Source: Halioglobus sp. (GTDB lineage Bacteria; Pseudomonadota; Gammaproteobacteria; Pseudomonadales; Halieaceae). From it: a stretch of 64,000 nt of DNA. The position numbers were made by a program, and so were the translations under genes. The DNA is taken from the NCBI GenBank assembly GCA_002699145.1, contig PABK01000035.1, positions 124,001 to 188,000 on the forward strand, read 5' to 3'. The notes beneath the pieces were generated by a model that saw only the letters and a list, made by a program, of their open reading frames with translations, did no database searches and was not told the DNA's origin. Below, in pieces: positions 15,586 through 24,080 of the stretch (positions are counted from its first letter, which is position 1; each line of letters begins with the position of its first letter).

Positions 15586-16182
15586 ATGCCTAAAATCGTT
15601 GACCACGACGAGCGCAGGGAAAAGATTGTCGAAATCGTGGCCGAGATGCTCGCTACCGTGGGGGCAGAGCGTACCACCATTCGCGAGATCGCGCGGCAGT
15701 CGGGGTACTCGCGCGGCTTTATCGAACACTACTTCCACAACAAGGAAGAGCTGATCAGCAGCACGCTGCAATGGATTAACAAGCGTTCTTTGCAGAGCAC
15801 GGACAAGGCGCTGGAGGGCAAGTGCGGCCTGGAGGCGCTGCGTATTTTTAGTGAACTCAGCCTGCCGTTGACTCCGGAACTACGCAACGAGTGGAAAATC
15901 CGCATGCAGTTCTGGGGTATGGCCGCCGTCTCCGATGAGCACCGCAAGGAGCAGTCCCGGCGAATTCACGCCTCGGAGAAGCTCATCATGAGGTTCCTGC
16001 AGCAGGCCCGGGAGGCTGGTGAAGTACCGGCGGGCAGCGATCTGGAATTACTCGCGCACAGCTTTTTGCACCACCTCTACGGGTTGGGCTGCAATGCAAT
16101 CCTGCGCCCCGGCTATTTCACACGCCAGCGCCAGCTGCGCGCGTTGGACCACATCGTGACCGAGGTCACCAGGGCGCACTGA
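15586..16182 (+). CDS. TetR/AcrR family transcriptional regulator
   Basis: The product is 198 residues. The N-terminal HTH is clear: REKIVEIVAEMLATVGAERT, then TIREIARQSGYSRGFIEHYF and HNKEELI. The C-terminal domain is a ligand-binding helical bundle whose effector is probably a lipid or acyl-CoA, judging from neighbours. The start at 15586 gives the normal short arm (MPKIVDHDERR) before helix 1. It lies 124 bp upstream of the CoA-transferase/amidohydrolase/crotonase operon on the same strand and is the obvious candidate regulator for it. Confidence 0.88.
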   Translation: MPKIVDHDERREKIVEIVAEMLATVGAERTTIREIARQSGYSRGFIEHYFHNKEELISSTLQWINKRSLQSTDKALEGKCGLEALRIFSELSLPLTPELRNEWKIRMQFWGMAAVSDEHRKEQSRRIHASEKLIMRFLQQAREAGEVPAGSDLELLAHSFLHHLYGLGCNAILRPGYFTRQRQLRALDHIVTEVTRAH

Positions 16183-16306
16183 GCGGCCCCTGGCAGGATG
16201 CGCCGGCCAGCACAGCGTGACGCCACGCTGACGCGGCTGCAGCGCGGGCGCCCGACGGCCGCGTCGTTGCTAAAGCCGCGGTAAACATGCTTGAATCTGC
16301 GGGCTG

Positions 16307-17728
16307 ATGCCCTGTCAGTTCGCCAGGTGCCAAACCATCGAATCATTTGCCTTACATCGAGCCCGTCACGCCCCGCCGCCACTTGCCGGCGGACGATTAA
16401 GCGACTGCTACGCGCGCCACCTGCTGCACACGCTGGGGCTGGCGCAGCCGGGCGCGCCCGCCGGTGCCGCTGCGGCTGCCGCCGACAGCGCCGCCGACTG
16501 GGCGGCGAGCGGCCTGATGTGGCTCACCGGGGAGGCCGACGGCCCGCCGGCGCGCGCGGCCGCCGCCCTGCCTAGTTGCGCCCGTGGCGCGCTCAGCGCG
16601 CTGCGCCACCTCGCCGGCCCCCTGCCTGAACAGCCGGCCAATGGCGCACTGCTGCTCAGCGAGCGGGCGGCCTTGCTGGGTCTGGAAAGACGCGGCAGGA
16701 CATCGCCCAACGGCAGTTGCCACCTGTTCACTGCCGCCGATGGCGAGATCGCGCTGAACCTCGCCAGGCCCGACGACCGCTCCCTGTTGTGCGCCTGGTT
16801 ACAGACCGACGAGCAAGTGGACGACCTCGCCACACTGGCCCGTCACCTGCGCGCGCACAGTTGCGCCGTGCTGGTCGAGCGCGCACAACTGCTGGGCCTG
16901 CCGGCCGCCGCCGCCGGCGATGGCGCCGCCTGCCCACCCTGGTATCGCCTCACGCCGGGTGCGGGACGGGGGCCCGCGCCGCGCCAGCCGCTGGTGCTGG
17001 ACCTGTCCAGCCTGTGGGCGGGCCCGCTCTGTGCGCAATTGCTGCGCGAGAGCGGCGCGCGCGTGATCAAGGTGGAAAGCGTGTCGCGTCCCGATGGCGC
17101 CCGCGCCGGCAACCGGACCTTTTTTGACCTGCTCAACGGCGGCAAGCAGAGCCTGTCGCTGGCGCTGGGTGAAGCGCACGGCCAGGCGCAATTGCGCGCC
17201 CTGCTGCAGCGGGCCGACATTGTTATCGACAGCTCCCGCCCGCGCGCCCTGCGCCAGTTCGGTATCGACGCGCTGCAACAGGTGCGCAGCCGCCCCGGGC
17301 TCACCTGGGTCAGTATCACCGGCTATGGTCGTGACGACAGCGGGGCCGGTCGCGTCGCCTTCGGCGACGACGCGGCGGTGGCGGCGGGCCTGTTGTACCG
17401 CCGCCCTGACGGGCTGTCGCTGTTCTGCGGTGACGCGCCCTGTGATCCGCTCACCGGTGTGCACGCGGCCCTGGCCGCGCTCGCCGTCAGCCGCGGCGGC
17501 GGCGGACTGCTGGATATCTGCCTGCACGATGTCGCGGCGCACTGCGCCGCCTTCCACCGGGGTGACAGCGCGGCACAGGCGCAGTACCTGGATGGCCGAT
17601 GGTGCCTGCGTCAGGGAGGGGTAAACCATCGCCTGGAGTCGCCCCGCGCCCGGCGCGCGCCGCTGGCGGCACGCGCGGCCGGCGCCGACAACCGCGCACT
17701 GTTGCGCGAGTTCGCCCTGCCGTGCTGA
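16307..17728 (+). CDS. CaiB/BaiF-type CoA-transferase with a permuted or fused N-terminal part
   Basis: The product is 473 residues. The recognisable family III CoA-transferase N-terminal domain begins only near residue 224: PLVLDLSSLWAGPLCAQLLR, then ARVIKVESVSRPDGARAG and the block FFDLLNGGKQSLSLAL. The first 220 residues (HTLGLAQPG, WAASGLMWLTG, RRGRTSPNGSCHLFTAADG and IALNLARPDD) resemble a partial second CaiB domain, so the fold may be circularly permuted. No catalytic Asp is assigned with confidence. Its stop overlaps the GTG of the amidohydrolase by seven bases. The 5' end is uncertain because no ribosome site is obvious. Confidence 0.7.
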   Translation: MPCQFARCQTIESFALHRARHAPPPLAGGRLSDCYARHLLHTLGLAQPGAPAGAAAAAADSAADWAASGLMWLTGEADGPPARAAAALPSCARGALSALRHLAGPLPEQPANGALLLSERAALLGLERRGRTSPNGSCHLFTAADGEIALNLARPDDRSLLCAWLQTDEQVDDLATLARHLRAHSCAVLVERAQLLGLPAAAAGDGAACPPWYRLTPGAGRGPAPRQPLVLDLSSLWAGPLCAQLLRESGARVIKVESVSRPDGARAGNRTFFDLLNGGKQSLSLALGEAHGQAQLRALLQRADIVIDSSRPRALRQFGIDALQQVRSRPGLTWVSITGYGRDDSGAGRVAFGDDAAVAAGLLYRRPDGLSLFCGDAPCDPLTGVHAALAALAVSRGGGGLLDICLHDVAAHCAAFHRGDSAAQAQYLDGRWCLRQGGVNHRLESPRARRAPLAARAAGADNRALLREFALPC

Positions 17729-19179
17729 TCAGCGGCGCCAGCCTGCCGGGCCAGCGCGGCCGCGTCGACCTGCGCCTGGACGGTGGCGTGATCCAGGCCA
17801 TGGCGCCGCGGCTGTCGCGGCGCCGCGGCGAGGCGCTGCTGGAAGCCGCTGGCGGCGCCGCGCTGCCCGGCTTGCACGACCACCATATCCACCTGTACGC
17901 CCTGGCCGCCCGGCGCGCCAGTGTCGATTGCGGGCCGCGGCGCTGCGCCGATGCGGCGGCGCTGGCCGGGGCGTTGCGCGCGGCGCCGGGCACGGACTGG
18001 ATACGCGCGCTGGGCTACCACCACAGCGTGGCCGGCAACCTCGATCGTTATGCACTGGACCGTTGGGTCGCGGACCGCCCACTGCGCCTGCAGCATCGTA
18101 GCGGCAAGTTGTGGATTCTCAATTCGCTGGCCCTGCAACGCCTCGGGCTGGACACCACGCCCGCCAGCGGCGGTGTAGAAATGGCGGGGCTGGAACGCGA
18201 TGGCAGTGGTTGGCCTACGGGTCGGTTCTACCGCCTTGACGACTGGCTGGGGCGGCGCCTGCGGCAGTTCGGCCAGCGACCGCAGGTCGGCCTGCGCGCG
18301 TTGTCGGCGCAACTGGCGCGGCTGGGGATCAGCGGGGTAACGGATGCCTCGGCGGACAACGCGGCCACCGCCATGGCCAGCTTCGAGGACGCGGCCGCCA
18401 GCGGCGCCTGGCGCCAGCATCTGCGGGTCATGGGCACGGCGCAGCTGCCTGTCCCCGAACATCCGCTGTTGTCGCGCGGCGAACGCAAGATACTGCTGGA
18501 CGAGGACCGCCTGCCCGACCTGGCGGCGCTGGTCGCCGACTGCGCGGCGGCCCACGCCCAGGACAGGGGAGTGGCGCTGCACTGCGTCACGCCGACCGAA
18601 CTGGTGTTTGCACTGTCGGCGCTGGGGGAGGCCGGCGCGCATCCGCGCGATCGCATCGAGCACGCCTCGCTGCTGCCGGACGAGTTGCTGCCGCTGCTGC
18701 GCGAGCGCGGGGTATGTGTGGTGACCCAACCGGGATTTATCGCCGAGCGCGGCGAGCAGTACCTGGCGGAGCTGGAGTCGGCACAGCACCCGCAGTTGTA
18801 CCGCTGCGCGGGGGTGCTCGCCGCCGGCATACCCCTGGCCGGCAGCAGTGACGCGCCCTACACCGCGGCCGATCCCTGGGCGGCGATGCGCGCGGCGGTG
18901 GCGCGCAGCACAGCCACCGGCGCCGTGCTCGGTCCCGCCGAATGCCTGACGCCGGAACAGGCATTGCGCCTGTTCACCGGTGCCGCCGACGCGCCGGGCG
19001 GGCGTCCCCGGCGTATCGCCGTCGGTGCGCCCGCGGACCTGTGCCTGCTGGATCGCCCCTGGTCCGAGGCGCGCCGGAGGTTGTGCGCGGACGATGTCCT
19101 GGCGACGTTTTGCGCCGGCGAGCCGATCTACCTGCGCGCGGGCGGCGCACGCGGCCGTGCAGCGGCCCGCGTCGCCTGA
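17722..19179 (+). CDS. YtcJ-like metal-dependent amidohydrolase
   Basis: The start is a GTG at 17722 inside the previous gene's end; longer starts would read through unrelated sequence. The 485-residue product carries GLHDHHIHLYALA (HxH metal site), WIRALGYHHSVAG, GISGVTDASADN, VALHCVTPTELVFAL, RIEHASLLPD (His) and SSDAPYTAADPW (catalytic Asp), the amidohydrolase_3 pattern. The C-terminal VGAPADLCLLDRPW closes the beta-sandwich domain. The substrate, perhaps a cyclic amide or ester made by the adjoining CoA enzymes, is unknown. Confidence 0.8.
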   Translation: MLISGASLPGQRGRVDLRLDGGVIQAMAPRLSRRRGEALLEAAGGAALPGLHDHHIHLYALAARRASVDCGPRRCADAAALAGALRAAPGTDWIRALGYHHSVAGNLDRYALDRWVADRPLRLQHRSGKLWILNSLALQRLGLDTTPASGGVEMAGLERDGSGWPTGRFYRLDDWLGRRLRQFGQRPQVGLRALSAQLARLGISGVTDASADNAATAMASFEDAAASGAWRQHLRVMGTAQLPVPEHPLLSRGERKILLDEDRLPDLAALVADCAAAHAQDRGVALHCVTPTELVFALSALGEAGAHPRDRIEHASLLPDELLPLLRERGVCVVTQPGFIAERGEQYLAELESAQHPQLYRCAGVLAAGIPLAGSSDAPYTAADPWAAMRAAVARSTATGAVLGPAECLTPEQALRLFTGAADAPGGRPRRIAVGAPADLCLLDRPWSEARRRLCADDVLATFCAGEPIYLRAGGARGRAAARVA

Positions 19180-19186
19180 GGCCCCG

Positions 19187-20185
19187 GTGAGTACGCCGCC
19201 CGTCCTCGGCTGCGCGGAACTGTTGCGCCTGTGCGCCGCGCCCCTGGCGCTGGAGGCGTATTCGCCGCTGGCGGAGTATCCCTGCCTGTTGTTCGACGCT
19301 GCCGGCAGCGAGCATGCCGCACCGCACGCACTCTCGCACGCAGCGCAGCGCCTGCGCGCGCTGCCCTGTCCGGTGCTCGCCCTGGGCTCACCGGCGCCGG
19401 CGTTGCTGCGCGGTGTGGACGCGCTGCTGCGCGACGCCGAAGTGGCGCTGTTCCTCGACAATATCGCGCGTCATCCATTGGCCGCGATGACCCTGGTACA
19501 GGTGCTGCGGCACAACGAGGATGCGGATGTCGCCCAGGGCCTGCTGGCGGAATCCCTGGCCTACGCCACCCTGCAGGCCGGCCCCGAGTTTGCCGCCGTG
19601 CGCGCCGCGGGATTCAGGGTGCCGCCGGTGGCGCAGGGTGATGCGCCCGCGGTCCTGCTGGCGCGCGAGGATGACTGCCTGGCTATCCGTCTCAACCGCC
19701 CGGCGGCGCGCAACGCCTACAACACGGCGATGCGCGACGGCCTTTTCGAAGCGCTGCAGTTGTTGCGCGCCGACCCGAGCCTGTCGCGCGCGGTGGTGCG
19801 GGGGGAGGGCGACTGCTTCAGTGTGGGTGGTGACCTCGCGGAGTTCGGCTGCGCGGCCGATCCTGCCACGGCCCACGCCGTGCGCTGCAGCCGTCACGTC
19901 GGGCGGGCGCTGCACGAACTGGCCCCGCGGCTGGTGTTTCACCTGCACCGCGCCTGCATCGGCGCCGGGATCGAACTGCCGGCCTTTGCCGGGCGGGTGG
20001 TCGCCCGCCACGACACTTTCGTGCAGTTGCCGGAATTGTCCCTGGGACTCATTCCCGGCGCGGGCGGCACCGTCAGTATCCTGCGCCGGGTCGGGCGGCA
20101 GCGCACGGCCTGGCTGGCGCTGTCCGGGCGCCGCCTGCGCGCGCAGCAGGCGCTGTCCTGGGGGCTGGTGGACGCCCTCGAGTGA
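19187..20185 (+). CDS. Crotonase family protein with extra N-terminal domain
   Basis: The GTG at 19187 follows the previous stop by seven bases. Of 332 residues, the last 170 are a crotonase core: AIRLNRPAARNAYNTAMRDG, GDCFSVGGDLAEFG, HRACIGAGIELPAFAG and LSLGLIPGAGGTVSILRRVG. This part stops at LSWGLVDALE, without the usual C-terminal helices. The first 160 residues (CPVLALGSPAPALLRG, ARHPLAAMTLVQVLRH) look like a diverged half of another crotonase subunit. The gene closes the three-gene CoA-transferase operon. The reaction is unknown. Confidence 0.72.
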   Translation: MSTPPVLGCAELLRLCAAPLALEAYSPLAEYPCLLFDAAGSEHAAPHALSHAAQRLRALPCPVLALGSPAPALLRGVDALLRDAEVALFLDNIARHPLAAMTLVQVLRHNEDADVAQGLLAESLAYATLQAGPEFAAVRAAGFRVPPVAQGDAPAVLLAREDDCLAIRLNRPAARNAYNTAMRDGLFEALQLLRADPSLSRAVVRGEGDCFSVGGDLAEFGCAADPATAHAVRCSRHVGRALHELAPRLVFHLHRACIGAGIELPAFAGRVVARHDTFVQLPELSLGLIPGAGGTVSILRRVGRQRTAWLALSGRRLRAQQALSWGLVDALE

Positions 20186-20333
20186 GCGCAGGGCGCTCTC
20201 ACGGTAAATAAAAGCCGGTTTGACGGTTTTGGGCCGCGTCGCCATACTGGCGCGGTGCCGGGCGTTCCCGCAAGAACGGGCCCGGCTGCGGTTTTCGTTG
20301 CAACAAGCGGCAGTCATAAGCCGGAGGCAGTGC

Positions 20334-22982
20334 GTGAACCCTGTAAAGCCCTTTCTTGCCACGATACTCCTGGCGCTGCTGGCCGGGTGCAAGATCACCC
20401 AGATCGTGCCGCCGGGCGGTTCGATCGTGTCCAGCAGCGGCGCGCACGATTGCGCCGCCGGGCAGACCTGTTTCATCCACATCGACGGCGTGGCCTTCAG
20501 CGACACCTTTACCGCCGAACCCGCCCCGGGCTACACCTTCCGCGGCTGGCAGGGCGCGCTGTGCGGGGGCACGACGACGCCCTGCGAGTTGCAGGACATC
20601 CCGCCGGCATGGACCGCCATGGATATCGAGGCGTTCCTGCTGCCGGCGTTCGAGATCGAACTGCTGGACCTGCTGCCCGCGGCGACCGGCGGTGTGTTCC
20701 AGGTGTATCCGCAGCAGGACGGCGCGCTGGACCTGTCGGCCGCCAGCGCCGACTGGACAATGGCCCCGCCGCAGCTGGTGCAGCGCTACAGCGCGGGCAT
20801 GGACATCGCCGGCCACGCGTCGCGACTGCTGCTGGCGCAACTGGCCGACACGCCGCAACAGTTCCTGCTGTTGGCCCTGCTGGAGAGCGCCGACGTCGAC
20901 ACCCTGCTGGCCGGCGTCTCCTCGACACCCGCCGGCAGTTACCAGGGCTTCGCGCTGTACGATCTCGGCGGCAGCGGGCTGCGCCTGGCGCGGCTAGACA
21001 GCCGCACCCTGGTGGTGGGCGACGCATCCGCACTGCAGCGCAGCCTGGACGTACACGCGGGTAGCGCACCCTCCATTGCCGCCGGCCCCCTGGGCAGCTA
21101 CCTGCACGGTCTCGACCTGGGCGAACCGAACAGCGCGGTATACGGCCTGCCGGGGCTGTACGCCGCGGTCGCGGCCCCCGGCGACGGCGACGCCAGCCTC
21201 AGCCAGGCGCGGGTGTTCAGCACCGCCTTCGCGGTGGATGGCGCCGATCTCGACGGTGCGCTGTTGTTTTACACCGACAATGCCGCCAGCTACGCGGCGG
21301 CGCTGCAGGACGCGCTCGCCGGCTACCCCGCGCCGGACGTGCTCGCCGCGGCGGGTATCCTCGCCGTCGACCTCGGGGGCCTGTCTGCGCAAACCGATGT
21401 CCTGCCGCTGTTGAAGGCATTGCTGGTGGACATGGATGCGATCGATTACGCCGGCGCGGTGGCGCACGGAGGGAACCCGCCGTGGATGAATTTCGAGGTG
21501 GGCGGCGACCCCCCGGCCGTGTTCATCAACTTCGAGTTCGCCGGCGCGGCGCAGATCGCGGCGTTCGAGGCGGCGCACCTGCCGCCGGGTTTTACCCTGC
21601 AGCCCTACCGCATGCTGGCGTCGGACACGCCGCGCTACATGATGGTGCTCAATATCTACCAGTCCTCCGGCGGCCTGGTGCAGGGTGCGCGCGCCGAGTG
21701 GTCGGTGTTCGTCAACGACCCCGACACGGGGCAACCGCGTTTCATGGTGGTGGAGGCGAAGGCGGAATCACTGTCGGCCGATTCGGTGAACCTGCTGACA
21801 TTCGGCGAGCCGGTATCCTACGTCGAGGAGAACGGTTCGCTCAACGCCTACGTGGGATACGTCGACCCGCTGACGCAGATCGAGACCACCTACTTTTCCG
21901 CCAGCATTCCCTGGCCGCAACCGCCGTCCAGCTACGAGCCCTTCGAACGCGGCTTCATGACGGCCAACGATTACGTTTTCTGGGGCAACGCCGTCGCCGA
22001 TCGTATCCTGTACAACAGCAGCGCGCACAACCGCGACGCCGCGAAGATTCCCGCCGCGGGCTTTACCTTTAGCGACAACAGCGCCTGGTCGGCTTATCTC
22101 GCCCCGGAACCACTGCACACCGCGGTCTACCTGAACCAACAGGATATCGTCATCTCGCCCTGGTGGAATCTCGACGCGGCCTATCTCGATGTAACGCCGC
22201 AATACCTGCAGACACTGATCGATTTCAAGAACGGGTTTTACCCTGGCACGGTGCAGAACCTGGCGCGTGACGCCATTCGCGGCGAGGGTATCGCCCTGCG
22301 CGCGGCGCAGGTCAGTGCCAGTGTGCCCAGCGCTTACTACCATTTCCCGCTGCTGGACGCGGCCGGCCTGCTGACCCTGGCCGCCGGGCCGGGTGTGCAC
22401 GCGCCTGCGGCGGTGGAACTGTTCGCCGACGAAGCGGCGGCGCACTACCTGACGCTGGCGGTGTACGCGCGCGAGGACGATCCCTGCGGCGTGCGCGCGG
22501 AGTGGATTACCTACGTGCAGGGGGCGGACGGCTACGCCGACAGCCTGCGCCTGGATGCGCTGTCGGCGCAGGCCTGCCTGGACCCGCTGGTCATGCTGGC
22601 CCCGGCAGCGCAGGTCGAGCAGTCCGTGAGCGCCGACCTGCTCAGCACCAGGGTGGAGACGCCGTTTGTGCGCTTCGCCGCCACGACGGACCTGGGCCTG
22701 GCGGAGCTGCAACTGCCCGGGCAGAACTGGCTGGAGGCGGGGGAGTGGGTGTGTTCGCTAAACGGCGTCTGCGACAGCTTCTACTACGATGGCCAGTTGC
22801 TCGGCGTGCCCGAGGAACGCGCCGGCGCCGCGGCGACGCAGGTGACGCTGATGCAGACGCCCTGGGACGCCTACATCGATGTCGCGGGAGCGCGCGCCAC
22901 GGTGCGGCGCAATCCCGCGTTACAGGTGTTCAACCCCTGGCGCAACCAGGCGACCTTCGCCGCGGACGGCGCGACGCCCTGA
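20334..22982 (+). CDS. Large modular lipoprotein of unknown function
   Basis: A GTG start follows GGAGG at good spacing and gives the signal VNPVKPFLATILLALLAGC with a lipobox. Residues 18-90 repeat the module seen in the lipoprotein at 9265: SGAHDCAAGQTCFIHI, FTAEPAPGYTFRGWQG and CGGTTTPCEL. The remaining 790 residues match nothing I recognise. They include a middle stretch with TLVVGDASALQRSLDVHAG and, further on, two blocks centred on RAEW (near 21690 and 22495) that look like an internal duplication. Total length is 882 residues. It is likely outer-membrane attached. There is no operon partner downstream. Confidence 0.65.
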   Translation: MNPVKPFLATILLALLAGCKITQIVPPGGSIVSSSGAHDCAAGQTCFIHIDGVAFSDTFTAEPAPGYTFRGWQGALCGGTTTPCELQDIPPAWTAMDIEAFLLPAFEIELLDLLPAATGGVFQVYPQQDGALDLSAASADWTMAPPQLVQRYSAGMDIAGHASRLLLAQLADTPQQFLLLALLESADVDTLLAGVSSTPAGSYQGFALYDLGGSGLRLARLDSRTLVVGDASALQRSLDVHAGSAPSIAAGPLGSYLHGLDLGEPNSAVYGLPGLYAAVAAPGDGDASLSQARVFSTAFAVDGADLDGALLFYTDNAASYAAALQDALAGYPAPDVLAAAGILAVDLGGLSAQTDVLPLLKALLVDMDAIDYAGAVAHGGNPPWMNFEVGGDPPAVFINFEFAGAAQIAAFEAAHLPPGFTLQPYRMLASDTPRYMMVLNIYQSSGGLVQGARAEWSVFVNDPDTGQPRFMVVEAKAESLSADSVNLLTFGEPVSYVEENGSLNAYVGYVDPLTQIETTYFSASIPWPQPPSSYEPFERGFMTANDYVFWGNAVADRILYNSSAHNRDAAKIPAAGFTFSDNSAWSAYLAPEPLHTAVYLNQQDIVISPWWNLDAAYLDVTPQYLQTLIDFKNGFYPGTVQNLARDAIRGEGIALRAAQVSASVPSAYYHFPLLDAAGLLTLAAGPGVHAPAAVELFADEAAAHYLTLAVYAREDDPCGVRAEWITYVQGADGYADSLRLDALSAQACLDPLVMLAPAAQVEQSVSADLLSTRVETPFVRFAATTDLGLAELQLPGQNWLEAGEWVCSLNGVCDSFYYDGQLLGVPEERAGAAATQVTLMQTPWDAYIDVAGARATVRRNPALQVFNPWRNQATFAADGATP

Positions 22983-23007
22983 GAGTGCTGTCGGGTTCCT
23001 CCGGGGC

Positions 23008-23358
23008 TCAGTGGGTACCGCGGCGTTTCAGTCGGCTGTTGCCCTGTTTATCCTCGGCGTCGGTGAACAGGCCGGCGGATTTTTCCTGCTCCTCGCGGCG
23101 GGTCTCCCGCACCGCCTGCTCGACTTCCGCGTCCATCTCCGCCTGTAACTGCGCCTCGCGCTGCCGGCAGACATCGAGCACGATCTCGTTGGCGGCCGCC
23201 AGTTGCTGCGCATCCAGTGTTCCCACCACCTGCGCCTGCAGGCGCGACAGCAACTCGCGCGACTGGGTCGCGCACTGGTCCCGGGTGTCCGGCGCCGCAG
23301 CGAGCGTCACGCCCGTGTGCAGCATGATCGCTGTCAGCAACATTCGCCCTTTGGTCAT
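23008..23358 (-). CDS. Small secreted coiled-coil protein
   Basis: The 116-residue product has a signal peptide (MTKGRMLLTAIMLHTGVTLAAA). The mature part is almost entirely helical and charged, with ELLSRLQAQVVGTLDAQQLA and REAQLQAEMDAEVEQAVRET predicting a coiled coil, and a basic tail SRLKRRGTH. Two Cys (DQCATQ, DVCRQR) could pair. It runs convergently to the large lipoprotein. Function unknown. Confidence 0.6.
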   Translation of the reverse strand: MTKGRMLLTAIMLHTGVTLAAAPDTRDQCATQSRELLSRLQAQVVGTLDAQQLAAANEIVLDVCRQREAQLQAEMDAEVEQAVRETRREEQEKSAGLFTDAEDKQGNSRLKRRGTH

Positions 23359-23639
23359 GCAATTCGTCCTGTTGTCGGCCGTCCGTGCGGCGGCGCCTGA
23401 TCGTGATCGCTAAACCGCGAGAGTTTACCCATCTCTTGGTGGAAGAGGCATCGCCGTTTGTTCGCGTCGACGCCCTTGCACAAAGAGTGTATCAGGTGCT
23501 GTGAGTTCGGCCAGCCGCGCTTGCTTATGCGCGCAGACGTCCCGGCGCAGAACGCAGGTTTTAAACAAGTCGGGTGCCTGAATATAATGCTACACTGCAG
23601 CGCGGCGGCACCACCGCCAGCGCCTGACAGGGAGACGCC

Positions 23640-24080
23640 GTGAGAAAACCCATGAAGCGACCGCTACCTCAATTGACCGACAGCAACCGCTTTTTCTGGA
23701 CCGCCGGGGAGCACGGCAAGCTGCGCTTTTTGCGTTGTACGGACTGCGCCAACCTGATCCACCCGCCGGTGCCGATCTGCGGCAAGTGCCTGTCGACCCG
23801 CCAGGAGGTCGTCGAGGTATCGGGCCGCGCCACGCTGGCGGCGTTCACCGTCAACCACCAGATGTGGATACCCTCCATCGAGCCGCCCTACATCATCGCC
23901 CTGGTGGAAATCGAGGAGCAGCCCGATGTGCGCCTGACCACGAATATCGTCGGCTGCGCAGAATCCGAGCTGGTGATCGGCATGCCGCTGGCTGTGGAGT
24001 TCGAGCACTACGAAGACGTCTACCTGCCGGTGTTTCGTCCGCTCGGGATGGGGCAGCGCCAGCCGGGGGAGGGGGCGTGA
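23640..24080 (+). CDS. DUF35/OB-fold zinc-ribbon protein, thiolase partner
   Basis: The 146-residue protein has a rubredoxin-like zinc ribbon (RCTDCANLIHPPVPICGKCL) followed by an OB-fold (VEVSGRATLAAFTVNHQMWI, ALVEIEEQPDVRLTTNIVG). This is the DUF35 family that partners SCP2-type thiolases and aldolases, as ChsH2 does with Ltp2 in steroid side-chain cleavage. The GTG start at 23640 follows GGGAG; an internal ATG at 23652 is possible. Its stop overlaps the thiolase start (TGATG), so the two are surely made together. Confidence 0.87.
   Translation: MRKPMKRPLPQLTDSNRFFWTAGEHGKLRFLRCTDCANLIHPPVPICGKCLSTRQEVVEVSGRATLAAFTVNHQMWIPSIEPPYIIALVEIEEQPDVRLTTNIVGCAESELVIGMPLAVEFEHYEDVYLPVFRPLGMGQRQPGEGA

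Noticed and set aside
17611-19461. Minus-strand open frame of 616 codons
   Set aside because: It is antisense to the amidohydrolase gene, has no recognisable motif and arises from codon bias.
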